Counted from the stretch's first letter, positions 43,497 to 53,288 are shown. The stretch is DNA of 64,000 nucleotides from an uncultured Lachnospiraceae bacterium (GCA_910579085.1 CAJTRU010000002.1:28603-92602), one strand, 5' to 3'. Program-made: numbers and translations. The notes: generated by a model from the letters alone, not told the origin.

Positions 43497-43631
43497 TTAA
43501 GGCTGGGGCTGTTGTGTGCCTGTAACTATTTTACTGTCTGCTGCTTCTGGATATGCTGGTACAGCACCAAGAACCATTGCAAAGATTAAAACAATGCTGG
43601 CAGCAAGCTTCCGTGTATATGTAAAAACCAT
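43497..43631 (-). pseudogene. Signal peptide of the CotH protein, separated by an in-frame stop
   Basis: From ATG 43631, preceded by AAAGGGG, 44 codons encode a clear Sec signal peptide (TRKLAASIVLIFAMVLGAVPAYPEA) and a short linker ending QQPQP before TAA. The same frame continues as PSAVVENK into the CotH coding sequence. One nonsense change therefore splits secretion signal from enzyme. Either the gene is inactivated or a sequencing error is present. Confidence 0.8.
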
Positions 43632-43724
43632 ATGTAGTATCCCCTTTCCATAAAATATGCCTGCGTTTCTTCTAAAATAAAACTACAGGATTTAATTCTG
43701 GTAATAACTGCTTTAGTATATTAT

Positions 43725-44159
43725 TTAATTATAGTAATCCTGTTTATTAACTATATTTATTATTTCTTCCGTTACATTTTTTTCATTATCAATTTTATAT
43801 GCTTTTAATACAGGAAAGCTGGCATCCATTAATGACAATACCATGTAACTGGTATTAAAATCGTATGCCAGCCGTTTATCTTCTTCCGAAAGCAATGCCG
43901 GGGCAGATGGGTGTGAATGGAAGTTCCCTGCCATCTGCATCCCGTTTTTGCGCATATCCTTTACTGCTGCAAACTGTTCTTTTATATCCATTGTAAAATG
44001 GTTTGTGCTTGCTTCAGTATTTGTTAGTAAGTATATTTTTTTAATATATTTATCCCCGCCACATTTAATCCCGCCCACGAGCCCGCAAGCCTCATATGGG
44101 AGGCAGTCCATGCAGTGTTTTACAATTTTAAAATAATCTTTCTTAAGAATATATAACAT
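43725..44159 (-). CDS. JAMM/MPN-domain metallopeptidase
   Basis: The ATG at 44159 follows AGGAT and gives 144 residues; a GTG three codons earlier is possible. The JAMM zinc motif is complete: Glu in the N-terminal CLPYEACGLVGG, then GNFHSHPSAPALLSEEDKRLAYD with HxH and the downstream Ser and Asp. Bacterial JAMM proteins process ubiquitin-like sulfur carriers or act as isopeptidases; no sulfur-carrier gene is nearby. It follows the MoxR gene at about 138 bases on the same strand and might belong to that system. Confidence 0.85.
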   Translation of the reverse strand: MLYILKKDYFKIVKHCMDCLPYEACGLVGGIKCGGDKYIKKIYLLTNTEASTNHFTMDIKEQFAAVKDMRKNGMQMAGNFHSHPSAPALLSEEDKRLAYDFNTSYMVLSLMDASFPVLKAYKIDNEKNVTEEIINIVNKQDYYN

Positions 44160-44297
44160 ATATGCCACATCCTGTACCAGGCGGATATCTGCAATCCGCC
44201 AGTCTGCTTACCCGCTGCCATGCCAGACGGAACAATCACTGCCAAACTAAGCCTGCCTCGTAAGAAGCCCGTATTTTAAATGGCTGTCTTAATAATG

Positions 44298-45818
44298 TTA
44301 AAATTCCCTTATATGCTCTTTTCCATATATTTCATCTTTTTCAAGCATTGAGAGTATCTGTGCTTTTTTAGTACCAGCCATTAATTCTTCATTGTATTGC
44401 AGGTATCTTTCACATTTATTTTCTGAAAGATATGAAACTGCCTTGCTGTCCATAGTAAGCCCTGTTATAAATACTACCATCTCCTGCCCGTTGCCAAATG
44501 CTGCTTCAATAAAGTCAAACACATTTTCAAGGACAGTGCCTGTTTTATCCTCAAGCCCTTCAAGTTCTGCACTCCACTTGCCAAAGCCTTCCTTTGCCTG
44601 CCCGAATACCCCGTCTGCATTGCCTTTGTCTGGCCTGTTTTCCCAAAGCATTTCTAAAAGCCTGCTATAACATTCTTCCTGCTGCCTTGTATAAAAACCT
44701 GCCTTTTTCTTTGCTTCTGTATCTGCTTCATACTCTTTATAAAGCTTTTCATAAAGCAGGGCAGGTTCCTGGCAGTTTTCTGCTTCTTCTTTGAATTTCT
44801 TTAAAAACCCATACCATTTATCTGCTATAAAATGATATAAAAATGTTTTGTCAAAATATAGCGCAAGCCCGCTGGTTAAAAGGCTTACAACGCTTAACCT
44901 CTCATCAAATGAAGCCCTGTATATTCTCTCATATACAGAAGATGGCACATTGCCTGCAAGAATACTGTTAATGCCATAATCATCCTGGTACTTTTTATAT
45001 AAGTCAATGTAAGCCGCCACATCTTTGGCAGTTTCCCTGTGCTGTATAAACTCATAAATTATTTCTTCATCCACATCTATAGAAAGTTCTTCATATACAT
45101 TTAACAGGCAGCTTAAATCCTCCCATCCCCTTGCAGTTACAAACTGTATGCCGTCCACATCTGCCTCCGCCTTATAAAAGCTTTGTGGACGCAGTTCCAG
45201 GTAACTGGTAATTGCTGCATTTATACGGTTCTCACGTGCATACTCACGCCAGACGCTGTATTCTGCATCTACTTCTATCTTCCTTACGCGGTCAAGTGTA
45301 ACCATATCAAATTCATGGACTGATTTATTGTATTCAGGAGGATTGCCAGCGGCAGCAATAATCCAGCCATCTGGCACTTTCCTGTTGCCAAACGTCTTGC
45401 ACTGGAGGAACTGGAGCATTGTAGGTGCTAATGTTTCAGATACACAGTTAATTTCATCAATAAATAAAATACCCTCTTTTAAACCACTGTCACGGATTTT
45501 GCTGTATACACTTGCAATAATTTCACTCATTGTATACTCTGTGACAGAATATTTCCTGCCATTGAACTCCTCTTCCTTAATAAACGGAAGCCCTACTGCA
45601 CTCTGCCTTGTATGGTGTGTAATTGTATATGCAACAAGACCAATTTCCAGTTCCCTTGCTATCTGTTCCATTATCTGGGTTTTGCCTATTCCTGGCGGGC
45701 CTATAAGAAGTACTGGCCTCTGCCTGTTGGAAGGTATTTTATAATTTCCAGAACTATCTTTCAGAAGATATGCCCTTACAGTGTTTTTAATCTCATTTTT
45801 AGCTTTCTTTATATCCAT
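44298..45818 (-). CDS. MoxR-type AAA+ ATPase
   Basis: From the ATG at 45818 (MDIKKAKNEIKN) the product is 506 residues. Walker A GPPGIGKTQ, Walker B ILFIDEINCV, sensor IAAAGNPPEYN and the Arg finger region LDRVRKIEVD mark a MoxR AAA+ protein; the C-terminal half is a long helical lid rich in Glu and Lys. MoxR ATPases act as chaperones with VWA proteins that bind metal and target. The VWA partner gene overlaps its start by 20 bases, so the two are coupled. Confidence 0.9.
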   Translation of the reverse strand: MDIKKAKNEIKNTVRAYLLKDSSGNYKIPSNRQRPVLLIGPPGIGKTQIMEQIARELEIGLVAYTITHHTRQSAVGLPFIKEEEFNGRKYSVTEYTMSEIIASVYSKIRDSGLKEGILFIDEINCVSETLAPTMLQFLQCKTFGNRKVPDGWIIAAAGNPPEYNKSVHEFDMVTLDRVRKIEVDAEYSVWREYARENRINAAITSYLELRPQSFYKAEADVDGIQFVTARGWEDLSCLLNVYEELSIDVDEEIIYEFIQHRETAKDVAAYIDLYKKYQDDYGINSILAGNVPSSVYERIYRASFDERLSVVSLLTSGLALYFDKTFLYHFIADKWYGFLKKFKEEAENCQEPALLYEKLYKEYEADTEAKKKAGFYTRQQEECYSRLLEMLWENRPDKGNADGVFGQAKEGFGKWSAELEGLEDKTGTVLENVFDFIEAAFGNGQEMVVFITGLTMDSKAVSYLSENKCERYLQYNEELMAGTKKAQILSMLEKDEIYGKEHIREF

Positions 45819-47154
45819 TATTATCTCCATTCTTCACATTATGCTTTCCCTGGCAGTACAAACCATTAAACTGTGCTGGTTCAATATGCATCTTCATTGC
45901 CCAGGGCGGAACTGCACTGTCATCAGGATTATCTGCAAATATAAACGCTGTTTTATATGCAGGCTTTAACTTTGGGTAAATACCTTTGCCATCTGTAAAA
46001 TAGACAAGCCCTCTTAAGTTCTTTAAAATTTTATCTTCAACAAGGCTGTTTACATACCTGAAAACAGGGCGGAAATCTGTTCCCCCGCCACCAATAATAT
46101 GGAAATTGTCCAGCACATGCTCAAGTTCTTCTTTTTTATTTATCTGAAGGTCCATGCGTATATCATCATCACATTGTATTATTCTCATATGGCATCCACT
46201 GAAAAAACTGCTCTTTTCAGAAAGTATATTATATGTTTCCCTCAGGAAGCTTTTAACCATTTCCCCGCTTGTAGAACCGCTTGTATCAACTGCTACGACA
46301 AATTCCTGTATCTTTACTGACTCACGCGACTCTAACGGCTCTACCAATGGCATGTTGCCATATAGTGAAAGCCCGTAGGTATAGTAATTCAAATCAAATT
46401 CATCAGGATTACATTTAAGTTCCTCATGGAGTACAGCAAATTTCCTTAAAAAATCACTATAACTGCGTTGTCCTTTTAAAATCCTTGCCCTTTCATCAAA
46501 AATCTGTTCACCATCTTTTTCCCCATCTCCCCTGCTTTCAAGTTCCATTTGTGACTGCCTGGCAATCTTATCCCATTTAGACTGGGCATCTATTGCAGCA
46601 GATGGCAGGTTTTCTTCTTCCGGCCAGTAAATATGGCTGTCTGTATAAAACTCCCTCTGTAGCTTTTCTATAACAGTATTATCCAGACTAAACAGCCCGT
46701 TGTAAATAACAGGTGCAGATACTGCTCTTCCATGCTGTTTTATCTCACTATAAACTTTCTGTCTTGTAAAACTTAATGGCCTTTCCAGGGCAGGCTTGCC
46801 TAAACTGTCAATAGTATATTCTGTAATAATATCACATGCTATATCCCATAAAATCCTGCTTCTGCTGCCACAAAGCCACAAGTGCCCATAAATACAATGG
46901 AGTATGCTGTGAAGATACAGCCTGTTTAAAAAACGTGAATTAGACTTAAAAACCCTGGATAACTGGTTAAAAGAATAATACATAAATTCCCCGTCTGTTG
47001 CCAGTGTATCAATGGAACTGTCACTTTTCCATGCAAGCCCTGATAATGCCACATCCAGAAACCTTAACTCCATGTAAAGTTCATTTCTTGTAAAGCTAAG
47101 TATTTTTTCTGACATTTCCTCTTCCCACTCTGCCTGTGTAATTTTATGCGCCAT
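45799..47154 (-). CDS. VWA domain protein (DUF2201-like), partner of the MoxR ATPase
   Basis: From ATG 47154 (MAHKITQAEWEEEMSEKIL) the product has 451 residues. The C-terminal VWA domain has an intact MIDAS: VVAVDTSGSTSGEM (DxSxS), GGGGTDFRPVF (Thr, Asp) and VYFTDGKGIYP. The N-terminal helical part (ELRFLDVALSGLAW, HCIYGHLW, ACDIITEY) resembles the metallopeptidase-like region of DUF2201 proteins. MoxR-VWA pairs act in protein assembly, stress response or, in some lineages, in conflict systems. It lies 61 bases after the leucine-rich repeat gene. Confidence 0.88.
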   Translation of the reverse strand: MAHKITQAEWEEEMSEKILSFTRNELYMELRFLDVALSGLAWKSDSSIDTLATDGEFMYYSFNQLSRVFKSNSRFLNRLYLHSILHCIYGHLWLCGSRSRILWDIACDIITEYTIDSLGKPALERPLSFTRQKVYSEIKQHGRAVSAPVIYNGLFSLDNTVIEKLQREFYTDSHIYWPEEENLPSAAIDAQSKWDKIARQSQMELESRGDGEKDGEQIFDERARILKGQRSYSDFLRKFAVLHEELKCNPDEFDLNYYTYGLSLYGNMPLVEPLESRESVKIQEFVVAVDTSGSTSGEMVKSFLRETYNILSEKSSFFSGCHMRIIQCDDDIRMDLQINKKEELEHVLDNFHIIGGGGTDFRPVFRYVNSLVEDKILKNLRGLVYFTDGKGIYPKLKPAYKTAFIFADNPDDSAVPPWAMKMHIEPAQFNGLYCQGKHNVKNGDNNGYKES

Positions 47155-47215
47155 ATAAGCCTGCCTTTCTGCTGCCAGGGAAAAACAGCAGTACACCTGC
47201 TGCTTCTGTTACAGG

Positions 47216-48187
47216 TTAAAATTCATACCTGCTTTTCCGTGCATTTCCAATAAATTCATGTTTCCATTTAAGAAGGCTTGCTGCGCCTTCTCCCCATCCT
47301 GCCTGTGAAGCCTTTGCTGCTGCATTGCCAATGCCTTCTGCATCCGCATACCTGTGCCTGCACATAAAATATAAAGCTTCAATATACCTTTCCCCTGCCA
47401 GGATTTCCATAATTGCAGCCTGGTTGTTTTTAATATATTTTTCATATCTGGCTTTTGCCCCGTCTTCAAGCATAAAAGGGTACATAAGCCTTCCAAGTGC
47501 CATTTTATATATAACCTCCACACTTTCTTCTGCTGAAGCCTTGTCAAATATTGCATCATACTGCCTGAAACCAGGAATGTCACCATCAAAACACTGTCTT
47601 GCCCTGAAACCCTCACCAATAATATTCCTGCCAAATATATGTGCAGGTGCAATTTCATCATAGGAGTCTGTATATTCAGGAAATACAAGCATTGCATGTA
47701 TATTCCCATTGTCATAAAAATACACATCAAGATGTGTGCACAGCCGTCCCACAATATGTTTAAGCCCGCCTGGTGTATCTGCCCTGTGTCTTAAATGCAG
47801 TTTTGTAAAACTTGTACAATTCATAAAAATATCGCTTCCAGTTTCCCTTAAAGAAGCCCCGGCTTCAAGAGAAAGCATTTTACGGCAGTTATAAAAAGCA
47901 TTATTGCCAATTTTTTCAATTGTATCTGGCAGGGAAATATTTATTACATTATTGCCACAGAACTCACACAGGTGGCTGCCTGCTGGCAGGTTTTCTTCTG
48001 TATTACTAATATAATTACCAGTCCTGTTTACCTCAGAGAAACAGTATGCACCAACTGACACTACTTTCCTGCCAGCAACCTCTTCTGGTATACATACATC
48101 TGGCATATCTGAATATACACGCAGCAATTCGGCTCCATTACCTGTTTCACGCCAGATAAATGCAAGATTGTCTTTCTCTGTATACAT
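47216..48187 (-). CDS. Leucine-rich repeat (BspA-like) protein, third member of the MoxR-VWA operon
   Basis: This 323-residue protein has no signal peptide. Residues about 20-150 form a BspA-type leucine-rich repeat (VCIPEEVAGRKVVSVGAYCFSE, ISLPDTIEKIGNNAFYNC, SDIFMNCTSFTKLHL). The C-terminal part is helical with EILAGERYIEALYFMCRHRYAD. An intracellular LRR encoded with MoxR and VWA genes could provide target recognition. The operon context is direct, the role is inference. Confidence 0.75.
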   Translation of the reverse strand: MYTEKDNLAFIWRETGNGAELLRVYSDMPDVCIPEEVAGRKVVSVGAYCFSEVNRTGNYISNTEENLPAGSHLCEFCGNNVINISLPDTIEKIGNNAFYNCRKMLSLEAGASLRETGSDIFMNCTSFTKLHLRHRADTPGGLKHIVGRLCTHLDVYFYDNGNIHAMLVFPEYTDSYDEIAPAHIFGRNIIGEGFRARQCFDGDIPGFRQYDAIFDKASAEESVEVIYKMALGRLMYPFMLEDGAKARYEKYIKNNQAAIMEILAGERYIEALYFMCRHRYADAEGIGNAAAKASQAGWGEGAASLLKWKHEFIGNARKSRYEF

Positions 48188-48231
48188 AAATAAACACCTG
48201 CCTTATTTTTTATAAAGTTAATAATATAAAT

Positions 48232-49455
48232 TCATCCTGTATTCTTAAACAGTTTCATTTTGCCTGCCAGCCTGCTTCTCTGTGCTGCCTTTTTAATTAT
48301 TGCACTGCCTGTAACATTCCTAATGCTTCGGTTACGGTATAAAAAACCAGTAAACGTCATTATCCAGAGTACCGGCCATAAAATAAATATATGTCCTGCT
48401 TTTGGATATGTCAGCCTCATCTGATGGTGGAATTCCCTTATATAAGATATCCAGCCTGTCCCACGCAGCACTACCATACGGTCAGGGCTTGTCTTTCCAA
48501 ACTCACCAGCTTCAAAAACTTCTTCCATAAATTCTTTTGCATCTTCCCTGTCTCTTTTTTCATCTGTATTATAATTATTTCCAGGATAAACCATAAAAGA
48601 TACATTATCCTTGCAAAGACCTAAATAATATATACATAACAGCGTAGCCATTCTTGCAAATCCATATATGCCGCTTTCCTTTACAAGCTGGAGGAACTGT
48701 GTTTTATCCTTTTGTGGTATATCCCTGTTCCAGAATACAGCCCAGTCACATATAAGTTTAAGCCCAAACCCTGAACGCAGGAAATGCTGTAACATATGGA
48801 GAAGCAGGTAAAATGCATGGAAAGGCTCACTAAGCACTGGAAGTTCTATACCCATAACATCTTTTCTGCAATTATCTTTAAAAATGCCTGCTTTGGCTTT
48901 TTCAAGATAGTTATTTACCCTGTTATTGTCAAATGGCTCTACAAGCAGGCTGTGAAGTTCCACATCAATGCCATCAGGTGATTTATATACAACATGGTGT
49001 TGTGCATGTTGTTCCGTTTCCATCCGGAATCCCGCCTTGCCAAGTATACTGCCTGCCCTGTCCACTGACCCTGCATTTTCAAGAAGCAGGTCAACATCAC
49101 CCGATTTACGCAGTTCGGGCACAGGATATAATGAGGCTGTACTGCTTCCCTTTAACAATACTGCCTTTATTCCGTTTTCTTCCAGGATGTTTATTACATA
49201 TTTTGAAAGGAAAAGCAGGTGGTAGCTCTGCTGTACAGCCTGCAATGCCATGTTTTCCGCTTTTCTGGCTAATATATCCCCGCTTATGCCAGCATTGTCT
49301 AAAGTATCATATAAAAGAGGTAACACATTATGCATGGCAGCAGTTTTTATAGCTTTATTATACTCATCTGCTGTATAATTTCTGGTATTATTAAAATGTT
49401 TTCCATTAATTGCACATTCTAACAAATGGCATAATAATTTTTCATGCTGTTCCAA
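48232..49455 (-). CDS. Nucleotidyltransferase family protein (NTP_transf_5-like)
   Basis: This 407-residue protein has the uncharacterised nucleotidyltransferase pattern: AVLLKGSSTASLYPVPELRKSGDVDLLLE (Gly-Ser and the two Asp of the polymerase beta-type site), ETEQHAQHHVVYKSPDGIDVELH, and a C-terminal helical part ending in a hydrophobic segment WPVLWIMTFTGFLY. Members occur in capsular and extracellular polysaccharide clusters. It is the last gene of a minus-strand surface-polysaccharide group, 6 bases after the flippase gene. Confidence 0.85.
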   Translation of the reverse strand: MEQHEKLLCHLLECAINGKHFNNTRNYTADEYNKAIKTAAMHNVLPLLYDTLDNAGISGDILARKAENMALQAVQQSYHLLFLSKYVINILEENGIKAVLLKGSSTASLYPVPELRKSGDVDLLLENAGSVDRAGSILGKAGFRMETEQHAQHHVVYKSPDGIDVELHSLLVEPFDNNRVNNYLEKAKAGIFKDNCRKDVMGIELPVLSEPFHAFYLLLHMLQHFLRSGFGLKLICDWAVFWNRDIPQKDKTQFLQLVKESGIYGFARMATLLCIYYLGLCKDNVSFMVYPGNNYNTDEKRDREDAKEFMEEVFEAGEFGKTSPDRMVVLRGTGWISYIREFHHQMRLTYPKAGHIFILWPVLWIMTFTGFLYRNRSIRNVTGSAIIKKAAQRSRLAGKMKLFKNTG

Positions 49456-49461
49456 TTTTTA

Positions 49462-50988
49462 TTACCTCCTCTTTATTAGCTCCCTGGCTTTTTCCTTTAT
49501 AACACCAAATTCTTCTGTCTTATGGTAAAAAACAGTAAATATTGTATTTGGTATAATAATGCATATTAAAGCCCTGGCTGCAAGCACAAAAACTGGTGCA
49601 CCTGTTATATGGCGGCATACAATATCAGTTAACCACCACACTGTACCTGTAAGGGCTGCATAAATACTATATTTTGCAAAGAACATGGAACATGGCTGCA
49701 TTATATGGTATTTATATAAAATATATGGTTCAACCCATACAGAAACTAAAACCATGCTTGAAAGAGTTCCTGTAAAAACGCCAAGGACTCCATAGTTTTT
49801 TACAAGTATTATTGAAATTACAAGGTTTAACAAGGCTTCTGCAACAGCCTTGTACCTGTCATAGAAAAACAGGCCAAGTGAATCCCTGAATGTAAGTGCT
49901 GCTTTTCTTGTCCCGTTTATATAAAAATTTATACATAATACAAGTACAATATCACTAGTAAATAGATAATTCCTTCCAAAACTGGTTTCTATAAATGGTT
50001 CTAAAAGTTCATAAAGGCATATGGCAGCAAAACCATAAAGCCAGTTTCCTGTAAAAAATGCTGTTTCAAATATTTTTTTAACATGCCTGTTATCCTCTGT
50101 TACACCAAGGTTGCCAACACTTGCTGTAATTCCCTGGAAAACCTGGTCAAGCAACTGCCGTACTGAACCAATTACCAGAAAATAATTAGAATAAATCCCA
50201 ACACTTGTAACCCCCACAAATGAAGAAATTATAAGGTTATCTGTATTATTTACAATAACTGCACCTGCCTTATGCATTAACATTGCCTTTATATTCTTAT
50301 AAATATCTTTTTTTTCATCTTCTGGCAGTTTTTCCACTGCTTTTTCATTAAGATATGGAAAAAGCCGCCCTGCTTTAGCTGAAAGGCATATATTGTTGGT
50401 AACAGTACATACAATGTGCATTACCAGGAATAATATAAAATCCCTTGCAATTACAAGGACTAAAATCTGGCACATATACTGTATTAATAAAAATGCTGTC
50501 TGGTAAAGCAGCACAATGTAATTAAGCTGGTGCGCTTCTATTAATGTCCGCTTATAAACCAGAAGATATGACACAACAGAATTGGCAAGGTACAATACAT
50601 ATATAAATACCAGGTTTTCAACATCTGGCCTGTTCTTCATAATTACATCCATAAATGGTATTATTAATATGCCAAAAGCTGCTACACAGCCAGCAGTTAT
50701 CCGGTAAAACCATTTAAACATCTGCATAAGCGCCTGCTGTTTTGGTATATTATTATCTGCAATTGGCTTATAAAGCGCATAAGTAATTGCAGTGCCTGCC
50801 CCAAGTTCTGTTAGTGATAAAATATTTAAAATATCAGTAAACAGCCCATTTATGCCAACATAGCTTTCATTAAGCATACGTGTAAATACAACCCTTGTTA
50901 CAAAACCTGCAAAAATCGCTATAATCCTTGAAAAAACTGCAACTGTTGTATTTACTGCCGAATACCCTGTCCTGCTTCTCTGTTTCAA
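49462..50988 (-). CDS. Polysaccharide flippase (MATE/Wzx-like)
   Basis: This 508-residue protein has about 12-14 hydrophobic segments and the polysaccharide-transport layout: N-terminal STVFSRIIAIFAGFVTRVVFTRML-like start (AVFSRIIAIFAGFVTRVV), ELGAGTAITYALYKPIA, and NNTDNLIISSFVGVTSVGIYSNY. It likely flips lipid-linked repeat units across the membrane. Neighbours: a Stealth phosphotransferase upstream (15-base gap) and the nucleotidyltransferase downstream. Confidence 0.87.
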   Translation of the reverse strand: MKQRSRTGYSAVNTTVAVFSRIIAIFAGFVTRVVFTRMLNESYVGINGLFTDILNILSLTELGAGTAITYALYKPIADNNIPKQQALMQMFKWFYRITAGCVAAFGILIIPFMDVIMKNRPDVENLVFIYVLYLANSVVSYLLVYKRTLIEAHQLNYIVLLYQTAFLLIQYMCQILVLVIARDFILFLVMHIVCTVTNNICLSAKAGRLFPYLNEKAVEKLPEDEKKDIYKNIKAMLMHKAGAVIVNNTDNLIISSFVGVTSVGIYSNYFLVIGSVRQLLDQVFQGITASVGNLGVTEDNRHVKKIFETAFFTGNWLYGFAAICLYELLEPFIETSFGRNYLFTSDIVLVLCINFYINGTRKAALTFRDSLGLFFYDRYKAVAEALLNLVISIILVKNYGVLGVFTGTLSSMVLVSVWVEPYILYKYHIMQPCSMFFAKYSIYAALTGTVWWLTDIVCRHITGAPVFVLAARALICIIIPNTIFTVFYHKTEEFGVIKEKARELIKRR

Positions 50989-51003
50989 TTTACTGTTCCT
51001 CTT

Positions 51004-52002
51004 TCATAATTCATAAGAAGATTTAACAGGAAATATGCTATTAAAGCATGTGGCAAGTTCCTGTTGAACCTTATTAAAGTCTATGGCAGTATTAGCATCA
51101 TTTATACAGACCATTTTACAAGTTTTTTTCATTAATGTATTATATAGCTTTCTGTTATCATTGCCAAGTTCAAAATACCTGCACAGTTTTTTTACATTAG
51201 CTGGTTTAAAATTTCCTGAAAGTTTCTGCCATTCACGTATAAGATACTGGCTGGCATCTTCTTTATCCCTGAATTTATGCATACATGTGCCAGAAAGAAA
51301 ATCCCCTTCTTCCTGCCATATTGTTTCAAATGTACTTTTAAGGAAAGGCGAGGGCCCGTGCACTGTATAAAATCCTGTAAACCTTGGAAATGCCATCTCC
51401 AGCATATTGTAGAAAAAATACATAAACGGATAGCCTGTATGTAAATAGCTGCCAGGCTGTTTCTTTATATTGCTTCTTTTATCAAAATGTTTTGCAAGAA
51501 GCATTGAATTATTAAGGTAAATATATGACATAACAGGATTATCCACATTTGCCACAACAGGCTGTAATGCAAGCATGTCCTTTGGAACTCCATTAATAAA
51601 AAAGTCTTCCTGCTTCACAGGGTTAGTGATAAAAAAATCATCATTAAAATATACAAACTGTTCTGACAGTCCTTTTATCCTGTGGAAATTAAGTTCAATT
51701 GTATGTGAATTAAATGTTGGCAGGAACTGCCCTGGTATATAGCTTGCATGGTTTACAATTTCAAGCTTTGGGTTGTGTATATCAAGCCATGATGGCAAGT
51801 GTCCCCATGTAACAAAAAATATTTTATTTACCCATGAGGCATATTTCTCCACACCCCTGAACCAGAATTTTAAGATATCCCAGTCCCTGTAACGTTCTTC
51901 CCTTCCATCTTCTGATGTGTTTTTCCCACAATATTGTGCTTTTTCCTTCTGCCATTCATTATCAGAACCATCCACCCATGCCAGTACAAAATCTATGTCC
52001 AA
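51004..52002 (-). CDS. Stealth-family capsular polysaccharide phosphotransferase
   Basis: This 332-residue protein has the conserved Stealth regions: CR1 MDIDFVLAWVDGSDNEW, CR2 RYRDWDILKFWFRGVEKYASWVNKIFFVTWGHLPSWLD, CR3 NSHTIELNFHRIKGLSEQFVYFNDD and the C-terminal CVNDAN-like CR4 (VCINDAN). Such enzymes transfer hexose-1-phosphate or sugar-phosphate units to build surface polymers with phosphodiester bonds. It overlaps the end of the upstream secreted protein gene by 10 bases. Confidence 0.93.
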   Translation of the reverse strand: MDIDFVLAWVDGSDNEWQKEKAQYCGKNTSEDGREERYRDWDILKFWFRGVEKYASWVNKIFFVTWGHLPSWLDIHNPKLEIVNHASYIPGQFLPTFNSHTIELNFHRIKGLSEQFVYFNDDFFITNPVKQEDFFINGVPKDMLALQPVVANVDNPVMSYIYLNNSMLLAKHFDKRSNIKKQPGSYLHTGYPFMYFFYNMLEMAFPRFTGFYTVHGPSPFLKSTFETIWQEEGDFLSGTCMHKFRDKEDASQYLIREWQKLSGNFKPANVKKLCRYFELGNDNRKLYNTLMKKTCKMVCINDANTAIDFNKVQQELATCFNSIFPVKSSYEL

Positions 52003-53288
52003 TTAAAACCTCCATATTTCTTACGTGCGGTTTCCCATTCCTTTTCTGCTTCTTTATAATCTGAATACTTTGCATCTTTTACAACCAGCTTTCCTAACTC
52101 CTGGTCATATCCCAGATATATATGCATATTGCCAATCTCTGTTGAACGGTGTCCTATACATATTGGTCTTATAAATTCTATCTGCACATTGCCATCTTTA
52201 TCTTTTTTGTGTGAAATATCATTTAAAGTATATAAAAAAACCTTTCCATGTTTCTTTGCCCATTTTTTACGGACTTTTCCATTCTTATTCCACATCCCTA
52301 TATAATTAACACACCACTTGTCTATAATTTTCTTTTGCAGGAACTTCTTATTATGTCCGCCATCTTTAATAACTGAAACCGTTTTGGAATATCCAATACA
52401 TGGAACAGTTAATTCCACTTTATAATTATTCTTAAGCCTTCCCTTAAATTCCACACAGTCTATAAAATCCCAGCCAGGTTTCCACAAGTTTTCTTCCCAG
52501 TCACTATATGTATTATAAATTATCTCTATTTTATTTGTGTCCATATCAGCATGGTATACTCCAAATTCAATAGATTTATTACACAAACTGGACGCCAGAA
52601 GTTCCTGCACCCCGTCACCTGTCACATCGGCTACAGACAGCCTTACCCATTCTGAATAATACCAGCGTAAATATAAATTAGATTTTTTCTTATAAGAAAC
52701 ACCATTTTTATAATCAAGGATTACAAAATAGCTTTCATCAGACTCTTCATACTTTTCTAGTTTAGTTGTCACAAAAAGCACAAGGCAGCTCCCTTTTACC
52801 TTCTTTTTCTTAACACCATTATCCGTTTTTTTAGATATATATGATACTATGCCAGATTTTTCCGTCATATCCCCTATAGCATAGGAACTTACAAAAACTG
52901 GCCTTTTAAAACCAGCAAAAGACAAATCCGTCCCCAGGTACAAATCCCCGTTTTTCTTATACCATTTGCCATCTTTATAAACTTTTTTAACATTCTTCTT
53001 GCTAAGCAGGGAAACAGAAACCTTGCCATCAGTTTTAGCAGGGTCTGGAATAACAGCCTTTCCGCCAAAGCCAACACGTACATCCAGCAAACATTCCCCA
53101 GAACCTGTAATATCCTTGCCGTCTGTAGTATTTGTAATATTATCCTGCGCATCTGTACCCTGGACTGCACTTCCAGTAACTGCACTGCCACAGCACCTGC
53201 CTTGTAACAATATAGCAGAAAATGCCAGCAGAACCATTACACAGGACATAATAATCCTGCCTTTTCCATTACCCTTAAAAAATTTCAT
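51993..53288 (-). CDS. Secreted protein with FG-GAP/VCBS-like repeat, tandem copy 1
   Basis: This 431-residue protein starts with a basic signal peptide (KFFKGNGKGR, then hydrophobic IIMSCVMVLLAFSAILLQG). A calcium-binding-like segment VADVTGDGVQELLAS near residue 225 resembles an FG-GAP blade (DxTGDGxxEL). The rest is Lys-rich beta sequence ending with a Trp-Glu-rich tail. Its first 160 residues and middle are near identical to the protein encoded just upstream. It overlaps the Stealth gene by 10 bases, so a link with surface glycans is likely, but its activity is unknown. Confidence 0.78.
   Translation of the reverse strand: MKFFKGNGKGRIIMSCVMVLLAFSAILLQGRCCGSAVTGSAVQGTDAQDNITNTTDGKDITGSGECLLDVRVGFGGKAVIPDPAKTDGKVSVSLLSKKNVKKVYKDGKWYKKNGDLYLGTDLSFAGFKRPVFVSSYAIGDMTEKSGIVSYISKKTDNGVKKKKVKGSCLVLFVTTKLEKYEESDESYFVILDYKNGVSYKKKSNLYLRWYYSEWVRLSVADVTGDGVQELLASSLCNKSIEFGVYHADMDTNKIEIIYNTYSDWEENLWKPGWDFIDCVEFKGRLKNNYKVELTVPCIGYSKTVSVIKDGGHNKKFLQKKIIDKWCVNYIGMWNKNGKVRKKWAKKHGKVFLYTLNDISHKKDKDGNVQIEFIRPICIGHRSTEIGNMHIYLGYDQELGKLVVKDAKYSDYKEAEKEWETARKKYGGFNWT

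Noticed and set aside
40124..43631. TAA read as sense (recoding) in the toxin and CotH genes
   Set aside because: TAA is clearly used as stop at many other gene ends here, including overlapping start-stop junctions, so two nonsense mutations or errors are simpler.
44169..44297. GGCGGAT/ATCCGCC hairpin as terminator of the MoxR operon
   Set aside because: The stem is real but short and has no T-run on either strand; not listed as a terminator.
47209..47754. A 181-codon minus-strand frame
   Set aside because: It lies entirely within the leucine-rich repeat gene in another frame, with Met/Leu/Gln-rich composition typical of a shadow.
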